Source: DASCOT01 sp965197275
Lineage (GTDB): Bacteria; Acidobacteriota; UBA890; WLXD01
NCBI GenBank assembly: GCA_965197275.1
Contig: CBDAMQ010000031.1
Span: 248,001 to 312,000, forward strand
Length of the DNA stretch: 64,000 nt
Direction of reading: 5' to 3'
Shown here piece after piece: positions 43,792 through 52,045 of the stretch. The position numbers and the translations under genes were made by a program. Position 1 is the first letter of the stretch, and each line of letters opens with the position of its first letter. The notes under the pieces are model-generated. The model worked only from the letters and a program-made list of their open reading frames with translations. It ran no database searches and was not told where the DNA came from.

Positions 43792-44793
43792 ATGCGCAAG
43801 CTCGCCTTGCTTGGTGTGGCCGTTGGCTTGATCTTGGCGGTCGTCTTATTCGTTCTCGCAGGGCTGTCCTCGACCGAGGCGGCCGATCATCTCGACGCTC
43901 CCGATTTGTCGCCGCCGGCGGGCAACCTGATGGCCGATCTGGCCGATCTGTTCGTGTTTCCGCCCGGGGGTGGGGCGCAGGTGACGATTGCCACCACCTA
44001 CAACCCGGCGGCCGGCGTGTTCGGCCCGGCGGGCTTCGATCCCTCGGTCGACTACACCATCCTGGTGGATAACGACGCTGACGCCCTCGCCGACATGAAC
44101 TTCACGTTGCGCTTCGACCCCCCGAACGCCAACGGTCGCCAGACATACACCGTGACCCTCGACGGCGCCGCTGTGGCGTCCGGTAACACCGGCGCGCCGG
44201 CGAAGTTCGCCAATGGCGGCGGCCGAGTCTTCGCGGGGTTCGTTGACGATCCGTTTTTCTTCGATCTCGATGCGTTCCTGGGAAGCGGTGGACGCGGATT
44301 CTGCGATGGCGGGGAAACGGACTTCTTCGCCGGGCTCAACGTCAACGCCATCGTGCTGCAGATGCCGTCGGGTGATCTGGGTGCGGGCGCCTTCGGCGTC
44401 TGGGCAACAACCAGCTCTGGCGGCGAACGCATCGATCGGACAGCGTTTCCGGCCATCAACACCGTCTTCATCCCGAGCAACAAGAAGAACCGTTACAACG
44501 CTGGAGACCCCATCGATGATCCGGCGACGTTCAGCCGCTTCCTGCGCAGGGGCTTCAAGGGAGGAGGCAACACGACGCCGACCGCCGTGGCGCTCGCCGG
44601 TGTCCTGCAGCCGGACATCATGCCGTTCGACCCGGCCGCTGCCGCCGGCTTCCTGAACGGGCGCCGCCCGGCTGACGACGTCATCGATGCCGAGCTCGGA
44701 TTGCTGACCGCTGGCGCCCTGACGGGCGACTGCGTCGATGCCAACGACGTGCCGTTCCTGGCGACCTTCCCGTACCTCGCCCCAGCCCACTAG
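43792..44793 (+). CDS. DUF4331 exported protein
   Basis: A 333-residue protein with an N-terminal membrane/signal helix (LLGVAVGLILAVVLFVLAG) and a cleavage-like SSTEA. The mature part starts ADHLDAP, the characteristic DUF4331 beginning, followed by DLADLFVF, AGFVDDPFFFDL and NVNAIVLQMPS. The family is beta-rich, exported and of unknown role. GAGGAG lies six bases before the start. It follows the sigma/anti-sigma pair after 180 bases and precedes a TPR gene; this order recurs in DUF4331 clusters and suggests a common function. Confidence 0.93.
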   Translation: MRKLALLGVAVGLILAVVLFVLAGLSSTEAADHLDAPDLSPPAGNLMADLADLFVFPPGGGAQVTIATTYNPAAGVFGPAGFDPSVDYTILVDNDADALADMNFTLRFDPPNANGRQTYTVTLDGAAVASGNTGAPAKFANGGGRVFAGFVDDPFFFDLDAFLGSGGRGFCDGGETDFFAGLNVNAIVLQMPSGDLGAGAFGVWATTSSGGERIDRTAFPAINTVFIPSNKKNRYNAGDPIDDPATFSRFLRRGFKGGGNTTPTAVALAGVLQPDIMPFDPAAAAGFLNGRRPADDVIDAELGLLTAGALTGDCVDANDVPFLATFPYLAPAH

Positions 44794-44902
44794 GCCACTC
44801 CCGGTTGTCGGCCGATCGGCGACCTGGCTGGCGTGGGGTAATCCCGCGCCCACTGGGGTCGCTGGTCGGCCAACCGGGGCCGCGATCAAATCGGAGAAGC
44901 AG

Positions 44903-46213
44903 ATGACGTCGCCGAATCGAGCTGCGCTCGCCCTGGTGACCACCGCCGCCGCCGCCGCACTGGCCGCCCTTCTTGCGGACGCTGCGGGTTCGCCGACGCT
45001 GGCGACGGTGCTGGAAGAGGTCGCCGGTTCGGAGTCCTCTCGTCTGCCGCGCTTGGCGCCTGCCGCCGAGCACATTGGTGCGTTTGAACGTCGGGTTGCC
45101 GAGCGTCCCATTAGCGCCAACAGCCGCTACATGCTTGCTACGCTGCAGGCTCGTCACGCCCGAGAGACCGGCGACGAGTCGCGCTATGGTGCCGCCGAGG
45201 ATGCGCTGCGGTATGCGCTCATGCTACGCCCAGACTACCCGGAAGCCGAGCTGGCACTGGCGCGCGTGTTGGGCTCGCAGCATCGTTTCGCCGAGGCCGC
45301 GTCCATCGCCAGGTCGCTGATCGAGCGCTGGCCTGAGCGCCGCGGAGCCCGGGCGGTGCTGTTCGATGCGCTCATGGGGCGCGGCGACTACCAGGAGGCC
45401 GCCGAGCTTGCCACCGATCTGGCTCTCACTCATGCGGGGCCGCCGGTGCTCGTGCGACAGGCCGTCCTCGCCGAGGTCCACGGCCAGGACGGTGTGGCGT
45501 TAGAGTTGTTGCTGCGCGCCGCGCGCGCCGCCAAGGCGCGGTACGTCCCGCAGTCCGAGATGGCCTGGTACCTGTTCAGACTGTCGGAGTTCCATGCGCT
45601 CCGGGGCCGCCGTCAGGAGGCGCTGGCTGCGGCTGACGCCGCCCTTCGTCTGGAGCCGGCTCATCTCGGCTCTCGACTGGCTCGGGCGCGCTTGCTGGCC
45701 CTGGACGGCTCGCTCGCGGAGGCGATCGACGCCTACGAATCGATCGTCTCGCAAGTCCCACATCCGGAGCACCTGGCAGCGCTCGCCGACCTGTACCGAG
45801 GTCAGCGCCGAGAGCGCGAGGCCGATGCACTCCTTGCCGCCGCTCTCGAAGCCGGAAGGATCGGCGGAGCGGCCGAGGACCGGCCGATGGCGCGGTTGCT
45901 GGCTGAGCGGGGTCTGAATGCCACGGAGGCCGTTTACCGGGCGCGCCGTGACCTCGAGACTCGGATGGATGTGGAGGCTCACGACACGCTGGCCTGGGCC
46001 CTGTTCGCCGCCGGAGAGGTCGCGGAGGCTGCCGATGCGATCACTGCGGCCCTTCGACTCGGTACCCGGCGGGCGGATTTCCACCTGCACGCAGCCGCGA
46101 TCGCGGCAGCTCTTGGACGGCAGGAGCAGGCCCGTCGCCACCGTGAGGCCGCGCACGAGATCAATCCGAGCGCCGAGTTGCGGTCGAGTGAGATTCTGGT
46201 GCCCGCTGGCTGA
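44903..46213 (+). CDS. Exported tetratricopeptide-repeat protein
   Basis: A 436-residue protein with a signal peptide-like N-terminus (ALALVTTAAAAALAALLADAAG) and six or more TPR-like helical pairs, for example DALRYALMLRPDYPEAELALARV, AADAALRLEPAHLGSRLARARLLALDG and ITAALRLGTRRADFHLHAAAI. Probably a periplasmic scaffold working with the DUF4331 protein encoded 109 bases upstream. GGAG six bases before the ATG fixes the start; an in-frame upstream extension covers the DUF4331 3' end and is not credible. Confidence 0.87.
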   Translation: MTSPNRAALALVTTAAAAALAALLADAAGSPTLATVLEEVAGSESSRLPRLAPAAEHIGAFERRVAERPISANSRYMLATLQARHARETGDESRYGAAEDALRYALMLRPDYPEAELALARVLGSQHRFAEAASIARSLIERWPERRGARAVLFDALMGRGDYQEAAELATDLALTHAGPPVLVRQAVLAEVHGQDGVALELLLRAARAAKARYVPQSEMAWYLFRLSEFHALRGRRQEALAAADAALRLEPAHLGSRLARARLLALDGSLAEAIDAYESIVSQVPHPEHLAALADLYRGQRREREADALLAAALEAGRIGGAAEDRPMARLLAERGLNATEAVYRARRDLETRMDVEAHDTLAWALFAAGEVAEAADAITAALRLGTRRADFHLHAAAIAAALGRQEQARRHREAAHEINPSAELRSSEILVPAG

Positions 46214-46297
46214 CTCCAACTGGTCAGCATCTCGGGACGCCACCGGGGCGCTGTTCGTCGTGCTCGTCGCGTAGGTGCATGCCGGCAGTTGATCGCC

Positions 46298-46303
46298 TAG
46301 AAT
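46298..46303 (+). promoter_or_regulatory. Predicted -10 element upstream of the sulfatase-fold gene
   Basis: TAGAAT, the best match to the consensus in this gap. No clear -35. If used, the leader before the ATG chosen is about 80 bases, or a TTG at 46314 could be a near-leaderless start. Confidence 0.35.
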
Positions 46304-46388
46304 CAGGTCAGGATTGTCCTGTTTCAGCGCGCTGGCGACCTCCACCACCACCGCCGGCAGCGCCACTGGCGTGAGTCCGACCCGCACC

Positions 46389-47801
46389 ATGCCTCGTCCG
46401 TCTAGTAGCTCGACCTGGATATGTTCCGCCGCCTCGCTGCTGTTGCTCGCCCAGGCGGCTGATGCCGTCGATCTGCCGGCCAGTTATGCGTTGGCGGGTG
46501 GCCTCAACGGCGGTTTGAGCTGGCCATCGTCGGGCTATCGTTGCGACGATTGCAACGTGATCCTGATCTCGATTGACACGCTCCGCCAGGATCACGTCGG
46601 CGCCTACGGTTACGAGCGGGACACGACTCCGAACGTCGATGCGTTTGCCAGTGTCGCGGTGCGTTTCGATCACGCGATCGCGATGGCGCCGTCGACGCTG
46701 CCGTCGCACGCGTCGATCTTCACTTCGATGATTCCCGAACACCATCGTGCGTTTCGCTCTACCGAGCGACCGTTGCCCGATGAGGCCGTCACCATGGCCG
46801 AGATCTTGTTCCAGGCCGGGTACCGCACCGGCGGTTTTACGGCCGGTGCGCAGATGCACCAGAAATACAACGTCGACCAGGGCTTCGACGTCTACGAATC
46901 GTTCGAGCAGGAGATGACACACGCGTCACACTTCAGCGACATCGTCGAGAAGGGAAAGGGATTCCTCGACGAGTACGGCGACGAGCAGTTCTTCTTGTTC
47001 CTGCACACCTACGAAGTGCATACGCCGTATACGCCACCGGCGGAGCATCTGGAGACGTTCGATCCGGGCTACGACGGTGATCTCGGCGACGAGATCACGC
47101 TGCAATACCTAAAGTCCGTTTTCGAGAACCCGGTGCGCCTGCGCGTCTCCGAGAAGGATCGCCGCCACATCGTTGCCGCCTATGACGGCGAGATTCGCAA
47201 CATGGATGCGGCGTTCGGTGACCTGGTGGCCTATCTGAAGGAGCGCCAGCTGTTCGACAACACGCTGATCGTCTTTACCTCCGATCACGGCGAGGAGTTT
47301 GGCGAGCGAGGGCGACATGGATGGCACTCGTGGACGCTGTACGACGAGTTGCTGACCGTGCCGCTGCTCATCAAGCTGCCGGGCTCGCGCTACGGTGGCA
47401 GCACAGTGGGCGAAGTGGCGCGCGGGATCGACGTGCTGCCGACGATGGTAGATCTGCTCGACATCGACACCGCACAGCCTTTCGAGGGTCGCAGCCTGAT
47501 GGACCGGGTGCTCAATCGTCGTACCGATGTGGTGTTCGCCGTTAGCCAGCGAGACTACGTCGGTGAGCTGCCGACCTCGATCCGGACCGCTCGCTGGAAG
47601 CTATACGACGGCGCGCTGTACGACCTTGCAGCGGATCCGATCGAACGCGTGGATGTTTCGGCTCAGTACCCACACGTCAAAGCCGCGCTGGACGTCAATC
47701 TCGCTGTGATTCGAAGCCACAGCGCGCTTGCGGATGCAGATCCGATCGAGATCGACGAAGCCCTCCGACGTGAGCTCCGAGATCTCGGCTACATTCAGTA
47801 G
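46389..47801 (+). CDS. Sulfatase-fold (alkaline phosphatase superfamily) exported enzyme
   Basis: A 470-residue exported protein. Metal-binding segments are VILISIDTLRQDHVGAYGY (Asp63) and FTSDHGEEFGERGRHGWHSWTLYDE, both typical of type I sulfatases and phosphonate monoester hydrolases. The nucleophile site reads PSTLPSHASIFT: Thr103 stands where sulfatases have Cys or Ser converted to formylglycine, and His107 where Arg is usual. Hydrolysis by the classic sulfatase mechanism is therefore doubtful; a phospho- or phosphoethanolamine transferase-like role is possible. The N-terminus (SAASLLLLAQAADA) is a signal peptide. The start is uncertain: the frame is open up to a TTG 25 codons earlier. 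Confidence 0.83.
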   Translation: MPRPSSSSTWICSAASLLLLAQAADAVDLPASYALAGGLNGGLSWPSSGYRCDDCNVILISIDTLRQDHVGAYGYERDTTPNVDAFASVAVRFDHAIAMAPSTLPSHASIFTSMIPEHHRAFRSTERPLPDEAVTMAEILFQAGYRTGGFTAGAQMHQKYNVDQGFDVYESFEQEMTHASHFSDIVEKGKGFLDEYGDEQFFLFLHTYEVHTPYTPPAEHLETFDPGYDGDLGDEITLQYLKSVFENPVRLRVSEKDRRHIVAAYDGEIRNMDAAFGDLVAYLKERQLFDNTLIVFTSDHGEEFGERGRHGWHSWTLYDELLTVPLLIKLPGSRYGGSTVGEVARGIDVLPTMVDLLDIDTAQPFEGRSLMDRVLNRRTDVVFAVSQRDYVGELPTSIRTARWKLYDGALYDLAADPIERVDVSAQYPHVKAALDVNLAVIRSHSALADADPIEIDEALRRELRDLGYIQ

Positions 47802-47960
47802 CCGGACCCCAGCAAATACGGCCTGTTTTTCGGGGCTGTAAGGGCGCGGAATCGCGTTCAAACGCTCGTTCTTGGCACTTTCTTAGCACCGGTGAATTGT
47901 GGGGGTTGGCGTGATGCGCATTCGGTGTCGCGTCCTCGATTAGGGAGTAAGTTCCCGCGC

Positions 47961-48167
47961 ATGAAGCTCGCCCCGCCCACCCGGATAGCCCACCTCGACG
48001 GCATCCGGCTCGAGACATCGTCAGCCCTGCGAAAGTGCGACATCCGCACGCTGGCCGACTTCACGCTGGTGATCCTCGCCATAGCACCGACAGCGATCTC
48101 AGAGCAGCAGCTAGCGTTACTTTTGGAGGTTGCTGAGGTGGCCGTGGTAGAGCACCGGGAGGGGTAG
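47961..48167 (+). CDS. Small hypothetical protein, helix-hairpin-helix-like
   Basis: A 68-residue ORF in the 387-base gap after the sulfatase-fold gene. The segment IRLETSSALRKCDIRTLADF resembles the helix-hairpin-helix/DUF4332 pattern in which a protein senses a DNA or backbone phosphate. A TAAGTT hexamer ends seven bases before the ATG, fitting the leaderless pattern seen elsewhere. No homologue can be confirmed by eye; it may be a fragment. Confidence 0.4.
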   Translation: MKLAPPTRIAHLDGIRLETSSALRKCDIRTLADFTLVILAIAPTAISEQQLALLLEVAEVAVVEHREG

Positions 48168-48188
48168 CGGGGCGGCACTCCGCTCGCC

Positions 48189-48698
48189 TTATCGTTGCCG
48201 GTCGCGACGCCAAATCCAGCCGTAGATCACGACGTTGAGTGCGATTACAACCATCCCCAGACCGATTTGGAGTTCTCGCGTTAGCTCGGCGGGATAGAGC
48301 ATAGGTATCAGGTAGTGCTCGATGAAGCTTCCTTCGTATCCGTGCAGGCCGGCTTGCCGGCGCCACTGGTTCTCCAGCGGCGTGAGGGGACAGATCCAGC
48401 CGCCGAGCGAGATGAGCGCACCCCACGCGGCACACGGAATATGTACCCAGGCGAAGCGGCGCCACCGCAGTACCAGGAGCCCTCCGGCCACCACGACCGT
48501 CACGAAGCCGAGGTGGATCAGAACGGTCCGTGGGCTAAAGCGAATCCTGGGGGCGCGCGCCTGCCCCTCGGCCTCGGCAGCACGAGCGCGGATCGTGCGT
48601 AGGAACCTCCGCAGGGGGCGCGTCTCGGGGTCGGCAATTCGGAGCTGCGCAGTGTCTCCCGGCACCGCGCGCGGCACGTTCCTCGCCGGTAGCGGCAT
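48189..48698 (-). CDS. DUF2784 membrane protein (start uncertain)
   Basis: The last 110 residues match DUF2784: a helix pair (HLGFVTVVVAGGLLVLRW), WICPLTPLENQWRRQAG, GSFIEHYLIPMLYP and a final helix IGLGMVVIALNVVIYGWIW. The family is a small integral membrane protein of unknown role. Typical members begin with a short leader and Met just before the first helix; none is present here, and the frame runs without a stop back through the C-terminus of the neighbouring exported protein. The ATG given is the nearest one. The gene may be fused to its neighbour (see findings). Confidence 0.75.
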   Translation of the reverse strand: MPLPARNVPRAVPGDTAQLRIADPETRPLRRFLRTIRARAAEAEGQARAPRIRFSPRTVLIHLGFVTVVVAGGLLVLRWRRFAWVHIPCAAWGALISLGGWICPLTPLENQWRRQAGLHGYEGSFIEHYLIPMLYPAELTRELQIGLGMVVIALNVVIYGWIWRRDRQR

Positions 48699-49173
48699 CC
48701 CGCTCGATGCGCCACTTGCCTTGCCAGTGCGCGGTTGTATACAGCGTGTTGTCGCGCGGACGCACCTCGAGAAACAGAACAACGCGCTCACCGACACTGA
48801 ACGTCGGCTGACCGGCGACCTGGAGCACCCGACCTCTCGCCTGCCCACCAAGTTGCTTCAGGGTGATGCGGCGACGCGACACGTTCCCCTTCAGAACTTC
48901 CTCGATGCGCACCGTCACGTAGGTGTAGATACCGTCGGCCGCGTCATCCCAGCGCGAAGTGACGCGGGTCACCTCGGCCATCACGACGACCCTGGAGAAG
49001 CCCACCAACTCGCCGTCCGTCCATAGCGGGCTGATATCTGCCAAGGCGGGTAGCCCATAGGCGATGGCCCCCGCGAAAACTAGACAGCCTACCGTGGCGT
49101 GCACCGAAGTTCGGCGACGCATCAATGCCAGGCAGCCTTGGCTGTTGCTCGACAGATCTGCAGAAGTTCCCAT
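48535..49173 (-). CDS. Exported hypothetical protein, probably frameshifted near the C-terminus
   Basis: Starts at an ATG with GAGG five bases upstream; a signal peptide lies at GCLVFAGAIAYGLPALA. The mature part is a beta-rich domain, DGIYTYVTVRIEEVLKGNVSRRRI, then GERVVLFLEVRP and HWQGKWRIERDAATGEE. This pattern is common in uncharacterised exported proteins, often encoded near matrixin-like metalloproteases. After TGEE this frame turns into low-quality Arg/Pro-rich sequence, while the -1-shifted frame reads RNVPRAVPGDTAQLRIADPETRPLRRFL, which looks like the true C-terminus. The break is near 48680-48690. It may be a real frameshift or a sequencing error. Confidence 0.65.
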   Translation of the reverse strand: MGTSADLSSNSQGCLALMRRRTSVHATVGCLVFAGAIAYGLPALADISPLWTDGELVGFSRVVVMAEVTRVTSRWDDAADGIYTYVTVRIEEVLKGNVSRRRITLKQLGGQARGRVLQVAGQPTFSVGERVVLFLEVRPRDNTLYTTAHWQGKWRIERDAATGEERAARGAGRHCAAPNCRPRDAPPAEVPTHDPRSCCRGRGAGARPQDSL

Positions 49174-49406
49174 GCTGTCCTCGGCTGCTTCGGAAGCCAT
49201 AGCCAGTATCCGCGTCAAGGACTGCGTGCATATCGACGGGAATACGTCGATCCTACTCGGACACAGGACCCAGATAAGGGTAGGCAGCGACGTGCCGCCT
49301 CGCAAACGAGCCTACAATCGGTGGGGGCTTCAGTTCACAGCGGCGTAGGAGCGCATGGTCCGACGTGTGGGGGAGGCCGCCGACGGCCCGTAAGAGCGCG
49401 ACAGAC

Positions 49407-50495
49407 TCAGCTGCGCAGTCGCTCGTAAGCGGCACCGTCCAGTTGCTCGCGACCGCCGAGATCGGCCTCGACGTCGCTGGCCCACTCTCCGAGCATCGCC
49501 TTGGGGCCGGCGTGCAGCAGTAGCAATTCGGCGCCGAATCCCGACCCGTAGGAGAACGCCGCCAGTCGCTGGCCCTCTACCAGGCCGCGGAGTGCATTGG
49601 CCACCGAGATCCACAGGCTGGCGGTGTAGGCGTTGCCGCACAGGCGATTCCAGAGCATGGTCGGGCCGACCTTTTGCTCAAACAGCCGCTCGATGTCCTC
49701 GAGGCTCCAGCCGAAGTGCTCGCCCACCCGGTGCACCGTCTTGCGGACCATCTTCGGGAAGGGCACATGGAAGCAGATTGCCGCGAGCTCTGCGAAGACC
49801 TTCTCCGGATCGCGCTCACGTACCAGGGCGCGGAAGCAGCGTTCCGCAGCGCGTCGGTAGCAGTCCAGGCTCAGCGCTCCGTCGACCCGCGGGAAGGATT
49901 CGCCGACTGGGCGGAAGAAATCGAACTGGGGCTCGCTCCAGGCGTGTGATTCCTGCTCGATAGACGCCACGGTCGGTTCGCCGATGACCATGGCGGCGGC
50001 GCCGGCGCCTTGCGTCGGCTCGCCGGGATCACCGGGCTCGTACAGTGACACGTCGGCGGCGATCACTAGCGCCGCGCGATCAGCGGCGGCACCGGACATA
50101 CGCCACTCCGCTGCTTGGCGTACTGCGAGCGTACCGCCATAGCAGGCATGCTTGACCTCGTAGGAGCGTACGGCGCCCCCGAGATCGAGTCGATCGGCCA
50201 CGAAGGCGCTCAATGGGCGACTCATGTCGACCGCGGTCTCGGTGCCGACTGCGAGCAACCCGATCTGCGATCGGTCGCCCTCCCACCGGTCGAGGGCGCG
50301 CTCGGCGGCCTTGACGGCAAGATCGACTACGCCGTACCCGGGCGGGCACAGCGACATCTGATCGCAGCCGAGCCCTATCTTGTACTTGTCCGGATCGACA
50401 CCGCGTAACCGGGCGAGGCTATCGAGGTCCATCGACAGCGGTGGCAGGGCCAGGCCGATCGAGGAGATTCCTGTATCTGGACGCTGTGCGTGCAC
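49407..50495 (-). CDS. mvaS: Hydroxymethylglutaryl-CoA synthase
   Basis: A 362-residue thiolase-fold enzyme that condenses acetyl-CoA and acetoacetyl-CoA to HMG-CoA. The nucleophilic cysteine is in EVKHACYGGTLAV (Cys118). Other family marks are ISSIGLALPPL, KYKIGLGCDQMS, the ICFHVPFPKMVRK motif with its catalytic histidine, and GNAYTASLW followed by GQRLAAFSYGSGF. Likely first committed enzyme of a mevalonate route to isoprenoids; no other mevalonate gene is in the window. GTG start with GGAG eight bases upstream. Length is a little shorter than usual, but all motifs are there. Confidence 0.93.
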   Translation of the reverse strand: MHAQRPDTGISSIGLALPPLSMDLDSLARLRGVDPDKYKIGLGCDQMSLCPPGYGVVDLAVKAAERALDRWEGDRSQIGLLAVGTETAVDMSRPLSAFVADRLDLGGAVRSYEVKHACYGGTLAVRQAAEWRMSGAAADRAALVIAADVSLYEPGDPGEPTQGAGAAAMVIGEPTVASIEQESHAWSEPQFDFFRPVGESFPRVDGALSLDCYRRAAERCFRALVRERDPEKVFAELAAICFHVPFPKMVRKTVHRVGEHFGWSLEDIERLFEQKVGPTMLWNRLCGNAYTASLWISVANALRGLVEGQRLAAFSYGSGFGAELLLLHAGPKAMLGEWASDVEADLGGREQLDGAAYERLRS

Positions 50496-50674
50496 TGCAC
50501 CTGCTCCCGAGGACGTCAGTTGGAGGGGTAGCCGATCCCGCGGCGGGGACGCGGTTGGACGTCCGACTCCAACCCCACTCCGGTAGTCACCAAAGTGTAG
50601 GAGCGGACCTATACCGCCGGCAAGCCACGCGGGTGCCTGTTGTGGTCAATGAACCGAGTGCATTGCGGACGTTA

Positions 50675-50683
50675 TGCTAGTGT
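50675..50683 (+). promoter_or_regulatory. Predicted extended -10 element (TGCTAGTGT)
   Basis: Same TGCTAGnnT form as upstream of the exported kinase and MutS-like genes. It overlaps the left arm of the inverted repeat below, so a protein bound to the repeat would block this promoter. Confidence 0.4.
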
Positions 50684-50712
50684 CTGTCGCCAACTACTGC
50701 GACAGGACACTA
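50678..50712. repeat. Near-perfect inverted repeat before the MoxR operon
   Basis: TAGTGTCTGTCGC and GCGACAGGACACTA are inverted copies (13 and 14 bases, one-base indel) separated by an 8-base loop CAACTACT. There is no T-run on either side, so it is not a simple terminator. It sits between HMG-CoA synthase and the MoxR operon, overlapping a predicted -10. Operator, RNA hairpin or remnant of a mobile element end are all possible. Confidence 0.7.
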
Positions 50713-50749
50713 CCGTAAAGTGCCCTTCAGACGGTCCCCTCCTGGTCTC

Positions 50750-52045
50750 ATGCCCGACTCCACATCGATCGTTCGTTTGCTGCGCGATCTGACGCGCAGA
50801 GCGCGGACCAACCGCGTGCTTCAGGAGATCGCCGACGCGCTCGGCGGTGTGCTGGCGGCATGGCTGCTGATCGCGTTATGGAACGCGACGATGCCGCGTC
50901 AGGTCATCGTGGGCTGGCTGTTGTTCGCGCTGGTGGCGGTCGCCGCGGCAGTGCGGGCCGTAGTGCGCCTCGCTCGTCCGACGCCGCTATGGGAAGCCGC
51001 TACCCACGCTGACGAGGTTGCCGATCTGACCGACGAGCTCACGTCGGCGTACTGGTTCGTGCGCCACCCGCAGGAGGACGACTGGGTCGGTACGCATGTC
51101 GAGCGCGCCGCGGACACCGCCCGTACGCTCGACGGCAGCAAGCTGGTTCCCGTCCGCCGCCCGCAACGCCTGGGCGTTGCCGGTGGTTGCCTCGCCGGCC
51201 TGATGGCGGTGGCGCTGCTCCCCGTGCCGCGGGTGTTCGAAACTGTCGTCGACCGGTTGAGCGATATCACGCTGTCAGAGGAGCCCGACGATGAAGGTAT
51301 GGGTCCGTTGGCGGCGTTAGAGGACGCAACCGAGGCCGCCCGGGCCAATGAGGCGGAGCCACCGGTCGCCGACGACCAGCTGCTCATACCGCAGCCGGGC
51401 GACGAGCAGGTGTCGGACAGCGCGCTCGAGGAAGACGGCGCGCTCGAGGAGCAGGAGCCGGATCCCGAGGGAGCGTTCATGGAAGGGGACGAGGCCGGTG
51501 AGGAAGGCGAGGCCGGAGAAGAGGGACAGGAGACCCAGGTCGAGAACCCCGAAGATCTCCCCGCCGACACCGAAGGTGAGCAAGCGCCGGATCCCAACGC
51601 CAGCCAGCAGGAAGGCCAGGGCGAATCTACCGAGGAAAGCGGTACGACGTTGCCGGGCGGCGATGAGGTGTTCCTCCAACAGGGCACCGACGAAGCTGAC
51701 CAGTCGCAACTCGGTGAGGAAGAGGTGGGGCACGCGACGCGCGAGGGAGGTGAGGAGCAGGAGCTGTTCCAGGGCGAGCTGAGCACGTTGGAAGTGGAGC
51801 TGCAGCGCGAGATCCTGGCGCTACCGGAGGAGGAGGGAGAGGAGGAGCCGGAAGAACTGGAGGAGCTGGTCATCAAGGCGGAGGAGTCGCGGCTGGCTTT
51901 TCAACAGGTCGAGACACCGAGCGAGTTCGCCGAGCAGGAACTGTTGCAAACCGAGATCGTGCCTTGGGCCTACCGGGACCTCGTGCGGCTGTATTTCAAG
52001 AACCTGCGTGAACGCGACAATCAGAAAGAAGACGAAGGCCGATGA
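50750..52045 (+). CDS. Membrane protein with acidic linker (DUF4175-like)
   Basis: A 431-residue protein with three N-terminal hydrophobic segments: LGGVLAAWLLIALWNA, VIVGWLLFALVAVAAAVRAVV and, further on, GVAGGCLAGLMAVALLPVPRVF. A long, very acidic Glu/Gly/Asp-rich linker (residues 180-360) leads to a helical C-terminus (FAEQELLQTEIVPWAYRDLVRLYF). The N-terminal layout and place in the operon resemble DUF4175 proteins, though those are often larger. Its stop overlaps the MoxR start (ATGA). No ribosome binding site precedes the ATG; an in-frame GTG 10 codons earlier is an alternative. Role unknown, probably linked to the MoxR chaperone system. Confidence 0.7.
   Translation: MPDSTSIVRLLRDLTRRARTNRVLQEIADALGGVLAAWLLIALWNATMPRQVIVGWLLFALVAVAAAVRAVVRLARPTPLWEAATHADEVADLTDELTSAYWFVRHPQEDDWVGTHVERAADTARTLDGSKLVPVRRPQRLGVAGGCLAGLMAVALLPVPRVFETVVDRLSDITLSEEPDDEGMGPLAALEDATEAARANEAEPPVADDQLLIPQPGDEQVSDSALEEDGALEEQEPDPEGAFMEGDEAGEEGEAGEEGQETQVENPEDLPADTEGEQAPDPNASQQEGQGESTEESGTTLPGGDEVFLQQGTDEADQSQLGEEEVGHATREGGEEQELFQGELSTLEVELQREILALPEEEGEEEPEELEELVIKAEESRLAFQQVETPSEFAEQELLQTEIVPWAYRDLVRLYFKNLRERDNQKEDEGR

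Noticed and set aside
43846..45120. 424-codon minus-strand ORF spanning DUF4331 and TPR genes
   Set aside because: Crosses two real genes and their gap; composition is that of a frame shadow.
47818..47842. Hairpin-like TACGGCC ... GGCTGTA after the sulfatase-fold gene
   Set aside because: The T-run is in the loop rather than after the stem and one pair is G-U; it is not a credible intrinsic terminator.
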